Part shown: positions 21,338-32,036 of the stretch, piece by piece
Position numbering within the stretch: position 1 is the stretch's first letter
How the letters are laid out: each line of letters starts with the position of its first letter
Assembly: GCA_030323885.1 (NCBI GenBank)
Contig: CM059197.1
Coordinates: forward strand, 31,090,209-31,154,208
Length of the DNA stretch: 64,000 nt
Reading direction: 5' to 3'
Source: Branchipolynoe longqiensis
Lineage: Eukaryota > Annelida > Polychaeta > Phyllodocida > Polynoidae
Notes under the pieces: generated by a model
What the model was told of the DNA's origin: nothing
Seen by the model: only the letters and a program-made list of their open reading frames with translations
Databases searched by the model: none
Position numbers and translations under genes: made by a program

Positions 21338-21440
21338 ATATTCGCAATAATGCACTTGCAGCAATTTATATTCATTATACGAACTGCATGAATGGGCTAG
21401 GATGGTCCATGGAGCGATCCACTTTCTGCATTCACATCCC
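21338..21440 (+). repeat. Segment shared with M5 interior
   Basis: AATTTATATTCATTATACGAACTGCATGA.. and GGGCTAGGA resemble 25256-25295 inside M5 (TTTGTATATTCATTTTAC, ACTGCATGGACGGGCTAGGA), which suggests a degraded M5 relative without recognisable TIRs. Confidence 0.5.
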
Positions 21441-21843
21441 GACATATGGAAGCACCACTGGTCATTTACACGCTTTTCCATTTTTTGTTGCATTCGCATA
21501 CCACATACCGTGTATATATGGAATCTTAGCGTTAGGCCCTAACCAAATGTTACAGTAGGCACTGAGGCATACAGGGGAAGGACCACACAGACTATGCACA
21601 CATTCAGGTCACATGCACCCAACCACTTACACAACCCATCCTCGCGCATGCGCAACCCCAGATCTGCAGCACCAGCTTTATCATTATGTGGCCACTTCCG
21701 TCTAATGTCGCCATGTTAACGACACGACGAACTATATGTAATATATAGCCGTGGATTATTGCACCATGGCAGAAAACAAACACAATTTCAAAATATGTCA
21801 ACTTAATGTAGGTCATTAGATTACTGGTGAAATTGAACATTTA
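21441..21843. other. No recognised feature
   Basis: Unassigned. It contains the target site of the next SINE insertion at its right edge (GTTAGAGCAGAC, 21844-21855). Confidence 0.35.
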
Positions 21844-21855
21844 GTTAGAGCAGAC

Positions 21856-22188
21856 GGTTGGTTGGCTGTTGCAGTTTTTAAGTCCTGGCAACATCTAAGG
21901 TCATATCAGGATGGGTACTGACTTGTGACAGTGCACACTCATGGCGACTTTATAGTGCTGCCCAACTGGAAGACTAGGGTTCCAGCACCATAACCTAATA
22001 TCCCACTCAGTGACATAATCCTGACACTGAGCCAGCCAGTCTTTGTCTTCTCCTAATAATGCCGAGCGCCTGGCTAGGAAACAACAAGTATCAACTTTTA
22101 TGTCATTGGTTTGACTCGACCAAGGTTAGAATCCCACGATTTACCAAAACGGGAGACGGACACTCAACTCATTCGGCCATCCGATCTG
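21856..22188 (-). mobile_element. SINE-A, 333 bp, type II head, perfect 12 bp TSD
   Basis: GTTAGAGCAGAC is present at 21844-21855 and 22189-22200, giving exact element limits of 333 bp. It has tail, body and type II head (CTCAACTCATTCGGCCATCC reversed form). This is one of the reference copies for the family. Confidence 0.95.
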
Positions 22189-22200
22189 GTTAGAGCAGAC

Positions 22201-22515
22201 AACAACCGGAAGTAGATTGTGAGGCGGGAAAGTGACGCTGTCCCCCTCGACCCCCACCCCAACCCCCCACCACTCACACATCGCCACCAGGTATAATTTC
22301 TCTTGGATCCCCACTGTGGACTCTGCAGCCTCCCCCACCCCACCCCTGGCCACACCCTCCCAGTCCACCCCTCCAGGACCCACCCATGTGGATAATTTGT
22401 CATCACCATATTGCAGCGAGCTGGCCATACCAGAGTCCGCCACCCCCACCCCACCTCGCCACCACACCCCACCCTTACCCCTATTCCACCAAAAGCGACT
22501 CAATATCCGGAACAC
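22201..22515. other. C-rich unassigned sequence
   Basis: CCACCCC-type tracts produce several overlapping frames on both strands (22141-22574), none with recognisable motifs. Confidence 0.45.
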
Positions 22516-22525
22516 TATATTCGGA

Positions 22526-22862
22526 CCGGGCGCGGTGTGTGGCTAAATCGGTAGAGCGCAGACTTCCCGTGTAGAAGGTCGGGAGTTCAATTCCCAGTTG
22601 AGTCAAACTAATGACTTACACAATTTATACTTGTCTCTACATAACTTAGCGCTCAGCATTATTAGGATAGGACAAGGACTGGTTGACTCAGTGTCAGGAT
22701 AATGTGACTAGGTGGGATATCGGGCCATGGTGCTGGTGGCCTGATCTTCCAGTGGGGCAGCATTATAAAGTCACCATGAGTGCACACTGTCACAAGTTAG
22801 TACTCATCCTGATACGACTTTAGATGTTGCCAGGACGTAAAACTCCAACAACCAAACAAATT
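22526..22862 (+). mobile_element. SINE-A, type I head, 10 bp TSD
   Basis: TATATTCGGA precedes (22516-22525) and follows (22863-22872). Head GGCTAAATCGGTAGAGCGC, B box GAGTTCAATTCC, complete body and AACAACCAAAC tail. Confidence 0.92.
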
Positions 22863-23103
22863 TATATTCGGAATAATGCACTTGCAGGAAGTTGGGATCT
22901 TTCAGACTGTCAGTGATGTGCATCATCTAAAGTAATTGTTTACACTTTAGAATTAAGCATAAATACAGTAGCACCTGTCTTGAGCAATCCCTGTGATCGG
23001 CTAACCATTGCTATGTGCAGACAATTTTTCAATGGTTAAACTGTTTTTGTTTCACATATGTATTCCCTCTGAGGACAGCACAGCAGCTATGTCAAGACAA
23101 CAT

Positions 23104-23460
23104 TAAAGTTGCATAGTCCGATGAAAACATCAAATTTTCAAAACCAAAACAATTATCTAGATTTGATTCTACATATTCAAGTTAGACACAGGTGCGATTA
23201 TTAAGCATTTGTTGCTGCATAGAAGAGCATACATAATAAGTCAATTAATAGAAACCATTACTACTGAAGTCTATGGTGTCAGAGTTTTGGCGTGCTTGCC
23301 AAAATTATTTTGGTATGTTTTGACGTCAAATATCTCCAAACTTAGCCATTTAAAAGTAAAGTTACTTCAAACTAAAGTAAAGTAGATTATAACGATTAAT
23401 ATAATATTTTTATCTCAGAAAATAGCAAAAAAATCAAAAGCATCGGACTATGCAACTTTA
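23104..23460 (+). mobile_element. M1 MITE, full length
   Basis: Left AAAGTTGCATAGTCCGATG and right CATCGGACTATGCAACTTT are perfect inverted repeats. The 357 bp interior is AT-rich and non-coding. This is the best-preserved M1 copy. Confidence 0.95.
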
Positions 23461-23752
23461 GGTCTGGATGCAGAATCGCCCCTTCAAGCCACGTATACAT
23501 GTACTATTAATTACTCTGGTCCAACTATACTATAATCGGACTATTCAATGAAGATATGTCAACGAATTGAGTTAATAATGAATATCTTTCAAGACACGCA
23601 AGGACCCCTTCTCGGAACATGATGTACTTTCTGTTGATTCTATCTTTAGCTAATAAACATTTATATCTTTGTGTACTTATATACTGCACGTTGAGAGGCG
23701 AGAGGCGTCATCTACTGTTTGACACACCTGGGCGTGGTGTATATAAATGTAT

Positions 23753-23934
23753 ATATATAAACCCCCCTAACCAACCACCTCCACAGATCCACCACTCCCC
23801 TACATCGATCGCTTTATTTGGGTCCCAACAATACCATTGTAACCATATTCTAACTCCCTAAACCGACCACCTCCCTAAATGGACCACTTAAAGTCGGTCC
23901 CAATGTCGGTCGATTCAGAGAGGTTTTACTGTAT
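23753..23934. mobile_element. M10 MITE (pogo/Tigger-like ends)
   Basis: Right end AGAGAGGTTTTACTGTA and left AAACCCCCCTAACCAACC are inverted relatives of CAGTAAAACCTCTC. Interior shares CGATCGCTTTATTTGGGTCC with the copies at 24635 and 48808. Confidence 0.8.
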
Positions 23935-23952
23935 GTATATATATTATATATG

Positions 23953-23983
<31 letters not shown>

Positions 23984-24002
23984 GTATATATATTTCTTAT
24001 AT
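23935..24002. repeat. (AT)n-rich microsatellite
   Basis: TATATATG/TATATATA repeats between two mobile elements. Confidence 0.9.
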
Positions 24003-24194
24003 GTCGTGGGGGTGATGGAAAAATGATGAAACTGGGAAATATAGCGCCTAGAGCGGGACTCGAACCCGCTCTCTTTGCATTCCGGGCCAGTGTGCTAACC
24101 ATTACACCACCTAGCTCCCTGATATCAATACACTCCCCACGCCTACCTGTCTATGTGGGTACTTGCCTGAGAGGTTCAGTGCAGACCACTACAC
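24003..24194 (-). mobile_element. SINE-D copy 1, tRNA-like head
   Basis: Read on the minus strand: GGTGGTGTAATGGTTAGCAC (A box), then GGTTCGAGTCCCGC (B box) closing near 24045, similar to tRNA-Gln/Glu, followed by GGAAATATAGCGCC-type sequence. The anticodon arm does not fold normally, so I do not call a tRNA gene. A near copy follows at 24334. Confidence 0.75.
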
Positions 24195-24333
24195 TCGTCC
24201 CCCTGGAATTGTAAGTCTTGTAATGCTTACAATTACATACATACAGGCAATGCACTAACACATACATACACAGGGTAGGTTCAACAACCATACAGCGCGA
24301 AGCTTGTACAGGATCCTGATCACGGCAACCAGT

Positions 24334-24514
24334 GTCGTGGGGGTGATGAAAATGGGAAATATTGTGCCTAGAGCGGACTCGAACCCGCAATCTCTTTGCA
24401 TTGGGCAGTGTGCTTAACCATTACACCACCTAGGCTCCCTGATATCAATACACTCCCCACGCCTACCTGTCTATGTGGTTACTTGCCTGAGAGGTCAGTG
24501 CAGACCACTACACT
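24334..24514 (-). mobile_element. SINE-D copy 2
   Basis: Same 180 bp (GTCGTGGGGGTGATG to CAGACCACTACACT) as 24003-24194, with small deletions in the tRNA-like part. Starts are 331 bp apart in the same orientation. Confidence 0.78.
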
Positions 24515-24531
24515 TATATAGACATATATAT

Positions 24532-24581
24532 AGGTGAGTGGTAGATCTGTAGAGGTGGTCGGTTAGGGAGATTTTACTGTA
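24532..24581. mobile_element. M10 end fragment
   Basis: GGTGGTCGGTTAGGGAGATT then TTACTGTA matches the right end of M10, followed by AT repeats. Confidence 0.7.
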
Positions 24582-24634
24582 TACATATATATATATACGT
24601 ACATATATATATATATACATACATGGTACATATA

Positions 24635-24826
24635 TACAGTAAAACCTCTCTAAATCGACCGACCATAGGACTGACTTTAGATGGTCCATCTAGGGAGGTG
24701 GTCGGCTAAGGGAGTTTTGTTATCATTACAATGGAATTGTGTCGGCGATCGTTTGGGACCGAAATAAAACGATCGATATAGGGGAGTGGTCGACATGTGG
24801 AGGTGGTCGGTTAGAAGGTTTTACTT
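24635..24826. mobile_element. M10 MITE, full length
   Basis: TACAGTAAAACCTCTCTAAA at left and GGTTAGAAGGTTTTACTTA at right are inverted. The TA edges fit a TA TSD, as in pogo/Tigger elements. About 190 bp, non-coding. Confidence 0.85.
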
Positions 24827-24844
24827 ATATATATATATATAAAT

Positions 24845-24889
<45 letters not shown>

Positions 24890-24905
24890 GATATATATAC
24901 ACATA
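24827..24905. repeat. (AT)n/A-rich microsatellite
   Basis: TATATA and poly-A tracts. The frame at 24821-25018 on the minus strand is an artefact of it. Confidence 0.9.
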
Positions 24906-25160
24906 TCATGACAGTAGGTTAGTAATGTGCTACCTTCACCAGGCATACCCGACCGCCTCCCCAACCACCTACCACCATGTACACACATACCCGGACGCAC
25001 AAACTCAGTACTACACACAGCTCAACATTATTTTCGCCAAAATACATCAATATGAATCAACAACTCATGAAGAAGTACAAATTACGTATGGGGCATATCG
25101 CAAATGTCCAGCAAATTGGGCGCTTACGCGAAAAGATTGTGTGAGTTTATGTGAGCTAAC

Positions 25161-25418
25161 ACCCCCATCACACCAAAGTAGTTCTCACTATGTTCTTCAA
25201 AATGTTGCCAAACGGGCTCAAACTGTGTCCGAACGGAGTGGATGTAGTAGCAACTTTGTATATTCATTTTACAAACTGCATGGACGGGCTAGGACGAAAG
25301 GCTGCTCCAGAACTTTGAGCATGCTCAAAAATTGTCTGGCGGCCACATTCTACCCTGACCACAGCCCGTTTTAGGACGTGATCGGAAGTTTTGAGAACTA
25401 GTTTGGTGTGATGGGGGT
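25161..25418. mobile_element. M5 MITE
   Basis: 27 bp inverted ends with one mismatch: ACCCCCATCACACCAAAGTA at left and the reverse form TTTGGTGTGATGGGGGT at right, both followed inward by GTTCTCA. 258 bp. The ATCACACC motif resembles the M2/M3 GTCACACC terminus. Confidence 0.88.
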
Positions 25419-25542
25419 ACACATGTTACTGCCAACAAGGCAACGTTGCATCAACTGAAACACTCACACTAATTAACAGGACGTCCAGCCAGAATTTGGT
25501 TCAGTCAGATCGACATCAGAACCTGTGTGAACTGTACACCCG

Positions 25543-25884
25543 CTTGGTTGGTTTTTGGAGTTTTACATCCTGGCAACATCTAAGGTCATATCAAGACGGG
25601 TACCGAGTTCTGACAGTGCACACTCATGACGACTTTATAGTGCTGCCCCACTGGGACTGGGCGACCAGGCCATCAGCACCATGACCTGATGATATTCCAC
25701 TCAGTCACATTGTCCTGACCCCGAGCCAACCAGTCCTTGCCCTGTCCTAATAATGCCAAACACCTGGCTAGGAAGCGACAAGTATCAATTTTAGAAGTCA
25801 TTGCTTTGACTCGACCCGGAAATTGAACACACGACCTTCCGCACGGGAGGCCTGCGCTCTACCGATTCGGCCACCGCTTCCAGT
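25543..25884 (-). mobile_element. SINE-A, full length, type I head
   Basis: Tail TTGGTTGGTTTTTGG, complete body, junction TTGCTTTGACTCGACCCGG, type I head reversed (TTCCGCACGGGAGGCCTGCG, ACCGATTCGGCCACC). Confidence 0.92.
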
Positions 25885-26339
25885 ACTGTGCAACCGTGAA
25901 AATTCATTAATGTTGCTCACTTCACAGCTCCCACGACACGGGGGTGGGGGGGCAGCGACGAATCTACATCTGACAGAAATAACCCCCTGAATATTTTAGC
26001 GATCGGGCATTTGGCGATGTGCAGTGGGTGATCTGTTGGGTGTACTGGAAGTATACTGGGTGTACCACTCGTCGACGGGGAGAGCGGGGAGGTGCGGGGG
26101 ACACCACACCAGTACACAACAGCCACCAACAAAAGTGAGAGAGAAAAACCCACCTAAATATATGATGAGCTCAATGAGGGAGCTATCACTATCAGCACCC
26201 AGAAAACCGGACAGTAGAAAGGACACCGCACTGGAGGTTGTAGGAACACTGGTAAGTGCATCAATGGAATAGGCGACGGCAGAGTAGAGGTACAGAACGA
26301 GGACAGAGGTGGTGGGAGTGTGGCCACATTCAATGGGGA
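25885..26339. other. No recognised feature
   Basis: Frames on both strands (25917-26514) lack motifs and blend into the adjacent polypurine tract. Confidence 0.4.
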
Positions 26340-26694
26340 TATGACGGAGCGGAAGGTGGAAGGCGTGGGTGGGGAAGGGGGGAGGAGGAGGGGAGAACGG
26401 GGAGGTGGGGGTAGGGGAAGGAGGGGGGAAGGGGCGGAGGGGGAGGAGGGGAGGATGAGATGGGAGGGGAGGAGGGGGAGCAAGGGGGAGGGGAGCAAGG
26501 GGGGAGGGGAGCAAGGGGGAGGGGCAGTAGGGGGAAGGGGGTGAGGAAGGGGGGCGGAGGGGGAAGAGGAGGGGGAATGTGATGGAGAGGGAGGAAGGGG
26601 GAGGTGGAGGAAGGGGGGAGGGGTAAGAGAGGGGGGATGGGTATGAGGGGGAGGAAGGGGAAGAAGGGAGGGGAGGGGAGGGGGAGAGGAGTGT
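26340..26694. repeat. Polypurine tract (G/A-rich, about 350 bp)
   Basis: Almost pure G and A on the plus strand (GGGGGAGGAGG-type). The minus-strand proline/serine-rich frames of 130 to 182 residues here are compositional artefacts. Confidence 0.95.
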
Positions 26695-27020
26695 TCGGCC
26701 ATGTGTATAAAAGTCTGAACAAGAACAGGCTATGAATTGTAAGTAAAATGACGGCTCAGTGGAGGGATGTACATCAGGCGCTCCCTTCTGTCCGAATACA
26801 TCTCATAATCTGACAAGAAACGGGCAAAAAGAGCCTGGTTGTGACAGCTGGATGCGGGCCGGGCACCAGCGGCTGGCCGCCAGGTGATCATTATCACATC
26901 CAGCACACAACTGGAAACACGCTGCCCATAGAGAGCCTCAGCCAGGTCAAAGGGTCACCTGACCCACGTTACAAAGATGGCGTCCACAGCTTCGTCAACA
27001 CCAGTTGTAACTTTGGAGAT
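26695..27020. other. No recognised feature
   Basis: Unassigned, moderately GC. No gene recognised. Confidence 0.35.
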
Positions 27021-27023
27021 TTA

Positions 27024-27165
27024 AAGTATAAATGCAAGGGGAACATATACTTTATATATCTATTTCTCCGTGGTGCATTGGGGGAGTGCCCCCCCCCCCC
27101 CCCAGATGTCGGGGTAATTGGTGGGTGGGCCCCCTTCACGGCACACACACACTGGAGGAATTATA
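27024..27165 (+). repeat. Repeat G copy 2
   Basis: AAGGGGAACATATACTTTAT, poly-C, TGTCGGGGTAATTGGTGGGT and CACACACTGGAGGAATTA match 12312-12455. Confidence 0.85.
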
Positions 27166-27184
27166 TATATATTTGTATTATATA

Positions 27185-27425
27185 GTATACAAGTTTTAAA
27201 AACTTGAAGTATGTGAATGATATCATGAACTAAACCAACATATCCATTCAAAAACGATACTAACCTGGTTGGTTTAGTAGTTAATGTAGAAAACTGCCAG
27301 AGCTACTCAACAAACGTTGTCCTGTTGTGAGTAGATTATGATAATTGCTGGACCCAGATGTGCTTCCTTCTCCCTGGACTATGAGTAGCCAGAGGTGTAG
27401 TACCGGGGTAAATTATATATATACT
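27185..27425 (+). repeat. Repeat H copy 1
   Basis: About 235 bp shared with 53396-53630: TGGTTTAGTAGTTA, AAAACTGCC, GTTGTGAGTAGATTATG, GTGCTTCCTTCTCCCTGG, GAGTAGCCAGAGG. Both copies end in an AT microsatellite. Confidence 0.9.
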
Positions 27426-27426
27426 G

Positions 27427-27500
27427 AATAAGCCATTATACACGTATAATAAGCCGGAACATCGATCTACTCCCCAGCCACTAAGTCATCGGCTGGTCAC
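27427..27500 (+). repeat. Short repeat shared with 49790-49850
   Basis: ATAAGCCATTATACACGTATAATAAG-type sequence, itself a partial palindrome, recurs after the AT tract near 49790. Confidence 0.6.
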
Positions 27501-27639
27501 CTCTACTCATTAGGTCATCCACTGGTACCATCTGACCTCCTCACATGGCACCACCTACTCGCCCCCATCTCAACGGCCATTACGTTCACTCACTGTAGCG
27601 CTGACAATTTTCCCTGAAGCACATTCAGTGAACTGTTAC

Positions 27640-27850
27640 CCACAACATTAGTTCTTCTCACTGCCACCAGAGGGTGGGTATGTGGTGGAAATTGCCTACA
27701 GCAACGATTAACAACTTTCTCACAAAGCTTGCTGCATACTGAGCTGCTAAAGACAAGATTGGTTTTTCTATTGTCACAAGAGGGCCTAGTGGGTTGGTGG
27801 TGGAAATTGTCTATTGTACACATAAGTCACATGTTCCATAACCTTGTAGA
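27640..27850 (+). repeat. Repeat J, two degenerate units
   Basis: ACATTAGTTCTTCTCACTGC, CACCAGAGGGTGGGTATG and GGTGGAAATTG. A second unit with CACAAGAGGGCC follows about 110 bp on. The same family lies at 57085-57560 and reversed at 47251-47890. Confidence 0.65.
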
Positions 27851-27925
27851 GAGAGAGACATTGAATCCAAGTGGAATATTATGTACATCTTTAATATATG
27901 ATACTAGCTTTAACCCATGCTCCAC

Positions 27926-28094
27926 ATGGGTTCCGTTTCATGTCCGTTTCATGTCCGTTTGTCCGGTGGCCTTAGACCTGATATCGCAACAGTTTGACAT
28001 ATTTTACTACATTTTTTACTTATCATGCCTGAACGCCACCAGACTAGACAATTCTGTCCATTGCTCAATCCGGCATAGTGTGACAGGCACTTAA
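27926..28094. mobile_element. M3-like MITE fragment
   Basis: CGTTTCATGTCCGTTTGTCC and the end CAATCCGGCATAGTGTGACA then GGCACTTA resemble the M3 right terminus. The left terminus is missing. Confidence 0.55.
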
Positions 28095-28576
28095 TGCATC
28101 TCACGGAGTGAGGGGACAGGTTGAGTTAACAATTCATTATATCTGTGATGGCAACGTTGTACTAAAACTAGTAAAAGCATGCACAAGCCATGACTATGTT
28201 GTATTACTGTAGATAAATGTGGCTTTTCCCACACACAGATGGGTCAATCCCATGATGAATATTGTGTTACGGTGTTCACAATGACAGTCTGGTCCAGGTG
28301 ACTGAAGTTAATAAAAAAAAACATTAAAATTAATATGAAATTCATTTTTTTTTTTAAATTCAAAATGAATATGAAATGTGTATGTTAGGCACAAAATAAC
28401 ATTGTATTAACAACCCATACATGGCGAAGCACTTAGTGGAGAATGATGATGCGCGTTGGCAGTGCCGATTAACAGAGGAGTAGTAATCAGAACGACCCTA
28501 AAACTTAACCACCGTACAGTATTAATATATATATATAATTCAGGGGTTGTTGCATTAGCTTGCACCAACAGTTAAT
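28095..28576. other. No recognised feature; AT-rich
   Basis: AT-rich, with short A and T runs near 28310-28360. No gene. Confidence 0.4.
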
Positions 28577-28643
28577 GATCAATCTAATATAGTATCTCGG
28601 AAAATAATATAAACTCAAAAGCATCGGACTATGCAACTTTAAA
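28577..28643 (+). mobile_element. M1 right-end fragment
   Basis: Ends with the intact terminus AAGCATCGGACTATGCAACT then TTAA. The left part is missing. Confidence 0.8.
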
Positions 28644-28766
28644 CTAAATGTCCAGCAGCCTTAGTGGCATGACTCACCTTGCTAAACTCACACGGTGGGA
28701 AGACACTACTCAGGTGTGTATGCTCCACACAGATAACGGGATCATCCACCTCGTATAAGTCCTCCT

Positions 28767-28967
28767 TCCACAGGGATGAAAGTGGTCTCCAGCAAAAATC
28801 GCAAAAATCAAGTCGAGATTATTTCACCGATGGCGAATTTCCATGAAAACGCCGATTTCCCCCCATAGGGGGAAAACGCTGGAAGTCAGGTTTCAATTAT
28901 CCTTGTGATGCCTACATTATCGCCCATATCTAACTCGTTCTTGCTTGGGGTTTCTGTTCTAAAAACA
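28767..28967 (+). mobile_element. M7 MITE, right end missing
   Basis: Starts CAGGGATGAAAGTGGTCTCC and continues through the M7 interior to about AAAACATC, then is cut. A small internal deletion removes the AGCACTGTCAGGG part. Confidence 0.8.
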
Positions 28968-29179
28968 TCACCACTGCTTCAACTAGGGCTGGAGGGGAGG
29001 CAGAGCAATTCCAACAGAAGGCAATGGAGTTAGTGCTGCACGCTTGGGCAGTGTGAGCGGCAGAGTGGGATGCAACTCATGACGTCCTGGTGTCAGGGAA
29101 CAGTTGCATCGATGCGCATAGTGTGGGTAACGGCTACTGGTAGAGTGAGCATCTAGTGGGTATACCGATGAGACTAACT

Positions 29180-30320
29180 ACACTGGGGCGCGTGTGAGCG
29201 CTGGCTCATAGCGGTGATGGGTGTCGCTCTCCTGGCTCGAGATGAGCAGCTCCCGAGTCGCTCATCACATCACATCACATCACATGACCCGGCCGGGTCA
29301 CATGACGCAGTACGCGCCCCCTCGCGGACGCAGCCCGCACCCCGCCAGACGTGACACTGACAACAGTTGTGCGGGAGTCCCCCCCCCCCCCGGCAACCCC
29401 CACTCCCCAGCGTCCGTCTTCGCTGGTGACGTCACTGGCGACTACACTGTACACGGGACGCGGCGCTGTGGATCCCCCGCCTCACTCCACGCGGGGGCAC
29501 GTGGCAATGCCAATCGGCAGGGGCGGGTAGTTAGTTGAAGCGTTTCAGTTCCACCTCGCACCCCCGCGTCAGCCCTCGCCCCCACTCACACAGCGCAGTG
29601 ACACTAACCACGGCCCGACACACGCTCACCCAGCATGCTCCTTCCTGACAGCGGGCGGCGGGAGACGAGCGAAGGACACAGCCATAAATAGTGCAAACCC
29701 AGTCCAGTGTTGACGTTGGTGATGCCGTCCACGACGTACAATATAAATTATAAGTAGCACCCACCTTCAAAGAACAACTCTAGATGATCCAGCGGTTATT
29801 GTCCTGACATCGCCGCTATTTCCATTGGACTGAGGGGCGGGGGACCGTCAGACTCAGACGGATGAGACTGTTCACAGGTGGTAGGGATTCGGTTAGCACA
29901 GGAGGGATCATTGTGATCACACGGCACGTTCCTTGGGTGTTGGGGTCGGTGATTCTAAGTTACTGCTTACTACTTACTGCTTACGTGGATTCAAGTAAGC
30001 CTTCGTGTGTGGAGTCTCCGGTTAGGTAGCAGGCGGCAGGTTGCCATGTGTGACAGTGAGTGAGGTTACGGGTAGGTGGGCGGGGGCCTGGGGCGGTGTG
30101 TGTACACGGCCGTGTGTACACCGAGGTGGTCCCGGCAGACAGTCGGTCCAGTCCCCCTCCCCCCCCCCCCCCCCCCACTCCTGCTCGGTGTGACACTGAC
30201 AGCACTGCAGCCGCTGCTCACTTGCTCACTGTCCCTCTGGTCTCTATATACAAGTGGCCGTTAAATTACGTGGGCGTGCTGTGCTACCGCCGGACCGGAG
30301 TGATTCTGGACCGCCCCAAT
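29180..30320. promoter_or_regulatory. CpG/GC-rich island, candidate host regulatory region
   Basis: The sequence is GC-rich, dense in CpG (for example 29310-29670), free of recognised repeats, and carries a consensus cAMP response element TGACGTCA at 29427-29434 and a palindrome TGACCCGGCCGGGTCA at 29285-29300. Such islands in a repeat desert often mark promoters, but no exon, TATA box or Kozak start was found, so function is inferred. Overlapping short frames have no motifs. Confidence 0.35.
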
Positions 30321-30585
30321 GACTCGTCGTTTAATCGTTGTAAAGACATCACCCAGCTTCTACAACCGTCCCACCAAAAGATTATTCTGCAACCAAAGAT
30401 TGGGCCAATTTATCGGTGCCTCTCTATAATGCTGCAGTTCTGCAGCCGGTAACCGTTGTAAGGTTACAAACACCCCAGAAGTCAAGTCACGCGGGTGGCA
30501 CAAGTGTCACAAGCAGTGAGCAGTTCGTCGTGCTCGCAATCAAACAACCGGGGCGTGTATGTACCGCCGATTGCTAGCTCTGAGC

Positions 30586-30770
30586 TGTGAGGTGAAAGCT
30601 GTGACATGAGAGTTGTGAGCTGCGAGCTGTGGGCTGTGAGCTGAGAGCTGTGCGATGAGAGCTGTGAGCTCAGAGCTGTGGGCTAAGATATGCAAACTAA
30701 TATCTGTGAGCTAAGAGTTGTGGGCTGAGAGCTCTGAGCTGCGAGCTGGGAGCTGTGGGGGGTGGGGAGA
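30586..30770. repeat. 10 bp degenerate tandem repeat (GAGCTGTGAG)
   Basis: About 18 variants of GAGCTGTGAG/GAGAGCTGTG in a row. Confidence 0.92.
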
Positions 30771-31439
30771 CCTGAGACCTGTGAGCTGTTCGAACCGCAA
30801 GGAACAGGCGTGGCCAAACACAGCCAGACACTCCACACCTCTGCCTACTCAATCCATCACCTTCCACCACCACCACTCGCTCGCTGGTGCGAGTAGGTCT
30901 AATTGCTCACCTGTAGTCCCCAACCCACTCCTTCCTGTTCCTACTCCTGCTCCTGCTCGTCTTGCTAGCACTGATGGCGGAGATAGCGCGCCGTGTTGCT
31001 GCACTGCGAGTGGCGAGTTGCTCGGGGCGCCCCGTGGGAGGCCGGCCGTCCCTGCGCCCGCTCCCTCCGTGCGGCCCGCGAGCTGCTCGGGGTGCCGGGC
31101 TGTGCTCACCGGGCGGCCGGTGAACGGCTTGTCTGTCACGTGGTGCCGTGGAAGGGGAGTGTGCAGTCCGGGACAGCCAGCCAGCCAGTCACCGCCGCCA
31201 CCCTCCCGCACCCAGCACACCCTCCTCCTGCAGGCAACGCTCACCGCCGCCTGGTGTCATATCCGCACACTACGAATCTTGGTTTATTCAGTTCGGCTTT
31301 TCCCACACACAGAAAGGAAGTGATACGCATATTGTGGTCCGTACACATGTAAAGATATGGAAATGACTCAGCTTAGAATCCCATGACTTACTAACATGGG
31401 AGGGGGGGGGGTGCTCAACTCATGCAGCCATCCCGGTGT
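30771..31439. other. GC-rich unassigned sequence
   Basis: Continues the GC/CpG-rich character to about 31260. Frames at 30718-31323 (plus) and 30849-31244 (minus) have no recognisable domain, so I do not call them. 31375-31440 contains a SINE-A type II head-like piece (GGGAGGGGGG, CTCAACTCATGCAGCCATCC). Confidence 0.4.
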
Positions 31440-31935
31440 AAAGATTTCAAATTCCCCCCATATTCAAATTTCCCCCCGGGAACTTGAAAACGTCTTCAAA
31501 TTCCTCCCAGGGGAATTTGAAAACGTTTTCAAATTCCCTCCCTCATTTTAACTGTCCCTTCCCATCCCATTTTTTTGGAATTCTCTTTATTTTTGTTATT
31601 TTTTGTTATTTATTTGTTATTTTTCATGACAAATATAATAATATACAGAGAATAGCATAATGGAAATTATTACTAGTACAATAAAACATATTTAACCACA
31701 AATGACACAAAAAGTCTCTAAGATGGTTAAGAAAAAAATATTATAGGTCTGAAATTTAAAACGTTTTTTAAAGTTTTTTAAACAATTTTAAATTCCCGGA
31801 GGGGCGAATTTGAAAATAGGGGAGGAATCTGAAAACTGTTTTTAAGTTCCCCCCCCCCCCCAGGAATCTGAAAACGTTTTTAATTTCCCTGGAGGGAAGT
31901 TAAAAACGTTTTCAGATTCCCGGGGGGGAACTTGG
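31440..31935. repeat. Palindromic GAAAACGTTTTC repeats flanking an AT-rich core
   Basis: Units such as GGAATTTGAAAACGTTTTC then AAATTCC recur at 31446-31545 and 31755-31930, each a near-perfect palindrome, with an AT-rich segment (31560-31750) between. Poly-C and poly-G runs link the units. No coding sequence. Confidence 0.85.
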
Positions 31936-32036
31936 GAAGGGGGTAAGTTGAAATCGTTACACCGGGAGGCTAGACTTGGTGCCAGATGCTTAATGAGTAA
32001 AGTCGTTCGGTAAGGAGAGAACAGTTCCGACTGCAC

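Noticed and set aside
22526..22620. Functional tRNA genes at SINE heads
   Set aside because: A and B boxes are present, but anticodon stems and acceptor arms do not pair, and each is joined to a SINE body.
24028..24118. tRNA-Gln or tRNA-Glu gene on the minus strand
   Set aside because: The anticodon arm does not fold into a normal stem-loop, and the sequence is duplicated together with its flank.
26154..26722. Proline-rich proteins on the minus strand
   Set aside because: They are produced by a polypurine tract and are pure composition.
29285..29300. Nuclear-receptor response element (TGACCCGGCCGGGTCA)
   Set aside because: The half-sites differ from the usual AGGTCA layout, and a palindrome of this kind is weak evidence alone.
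30718..31323. 201-residue frame in the GC-rich island
   Set aside because: No domain or start context. Long frames are expected at this GC content, and a frame on the other strand overlaps it.
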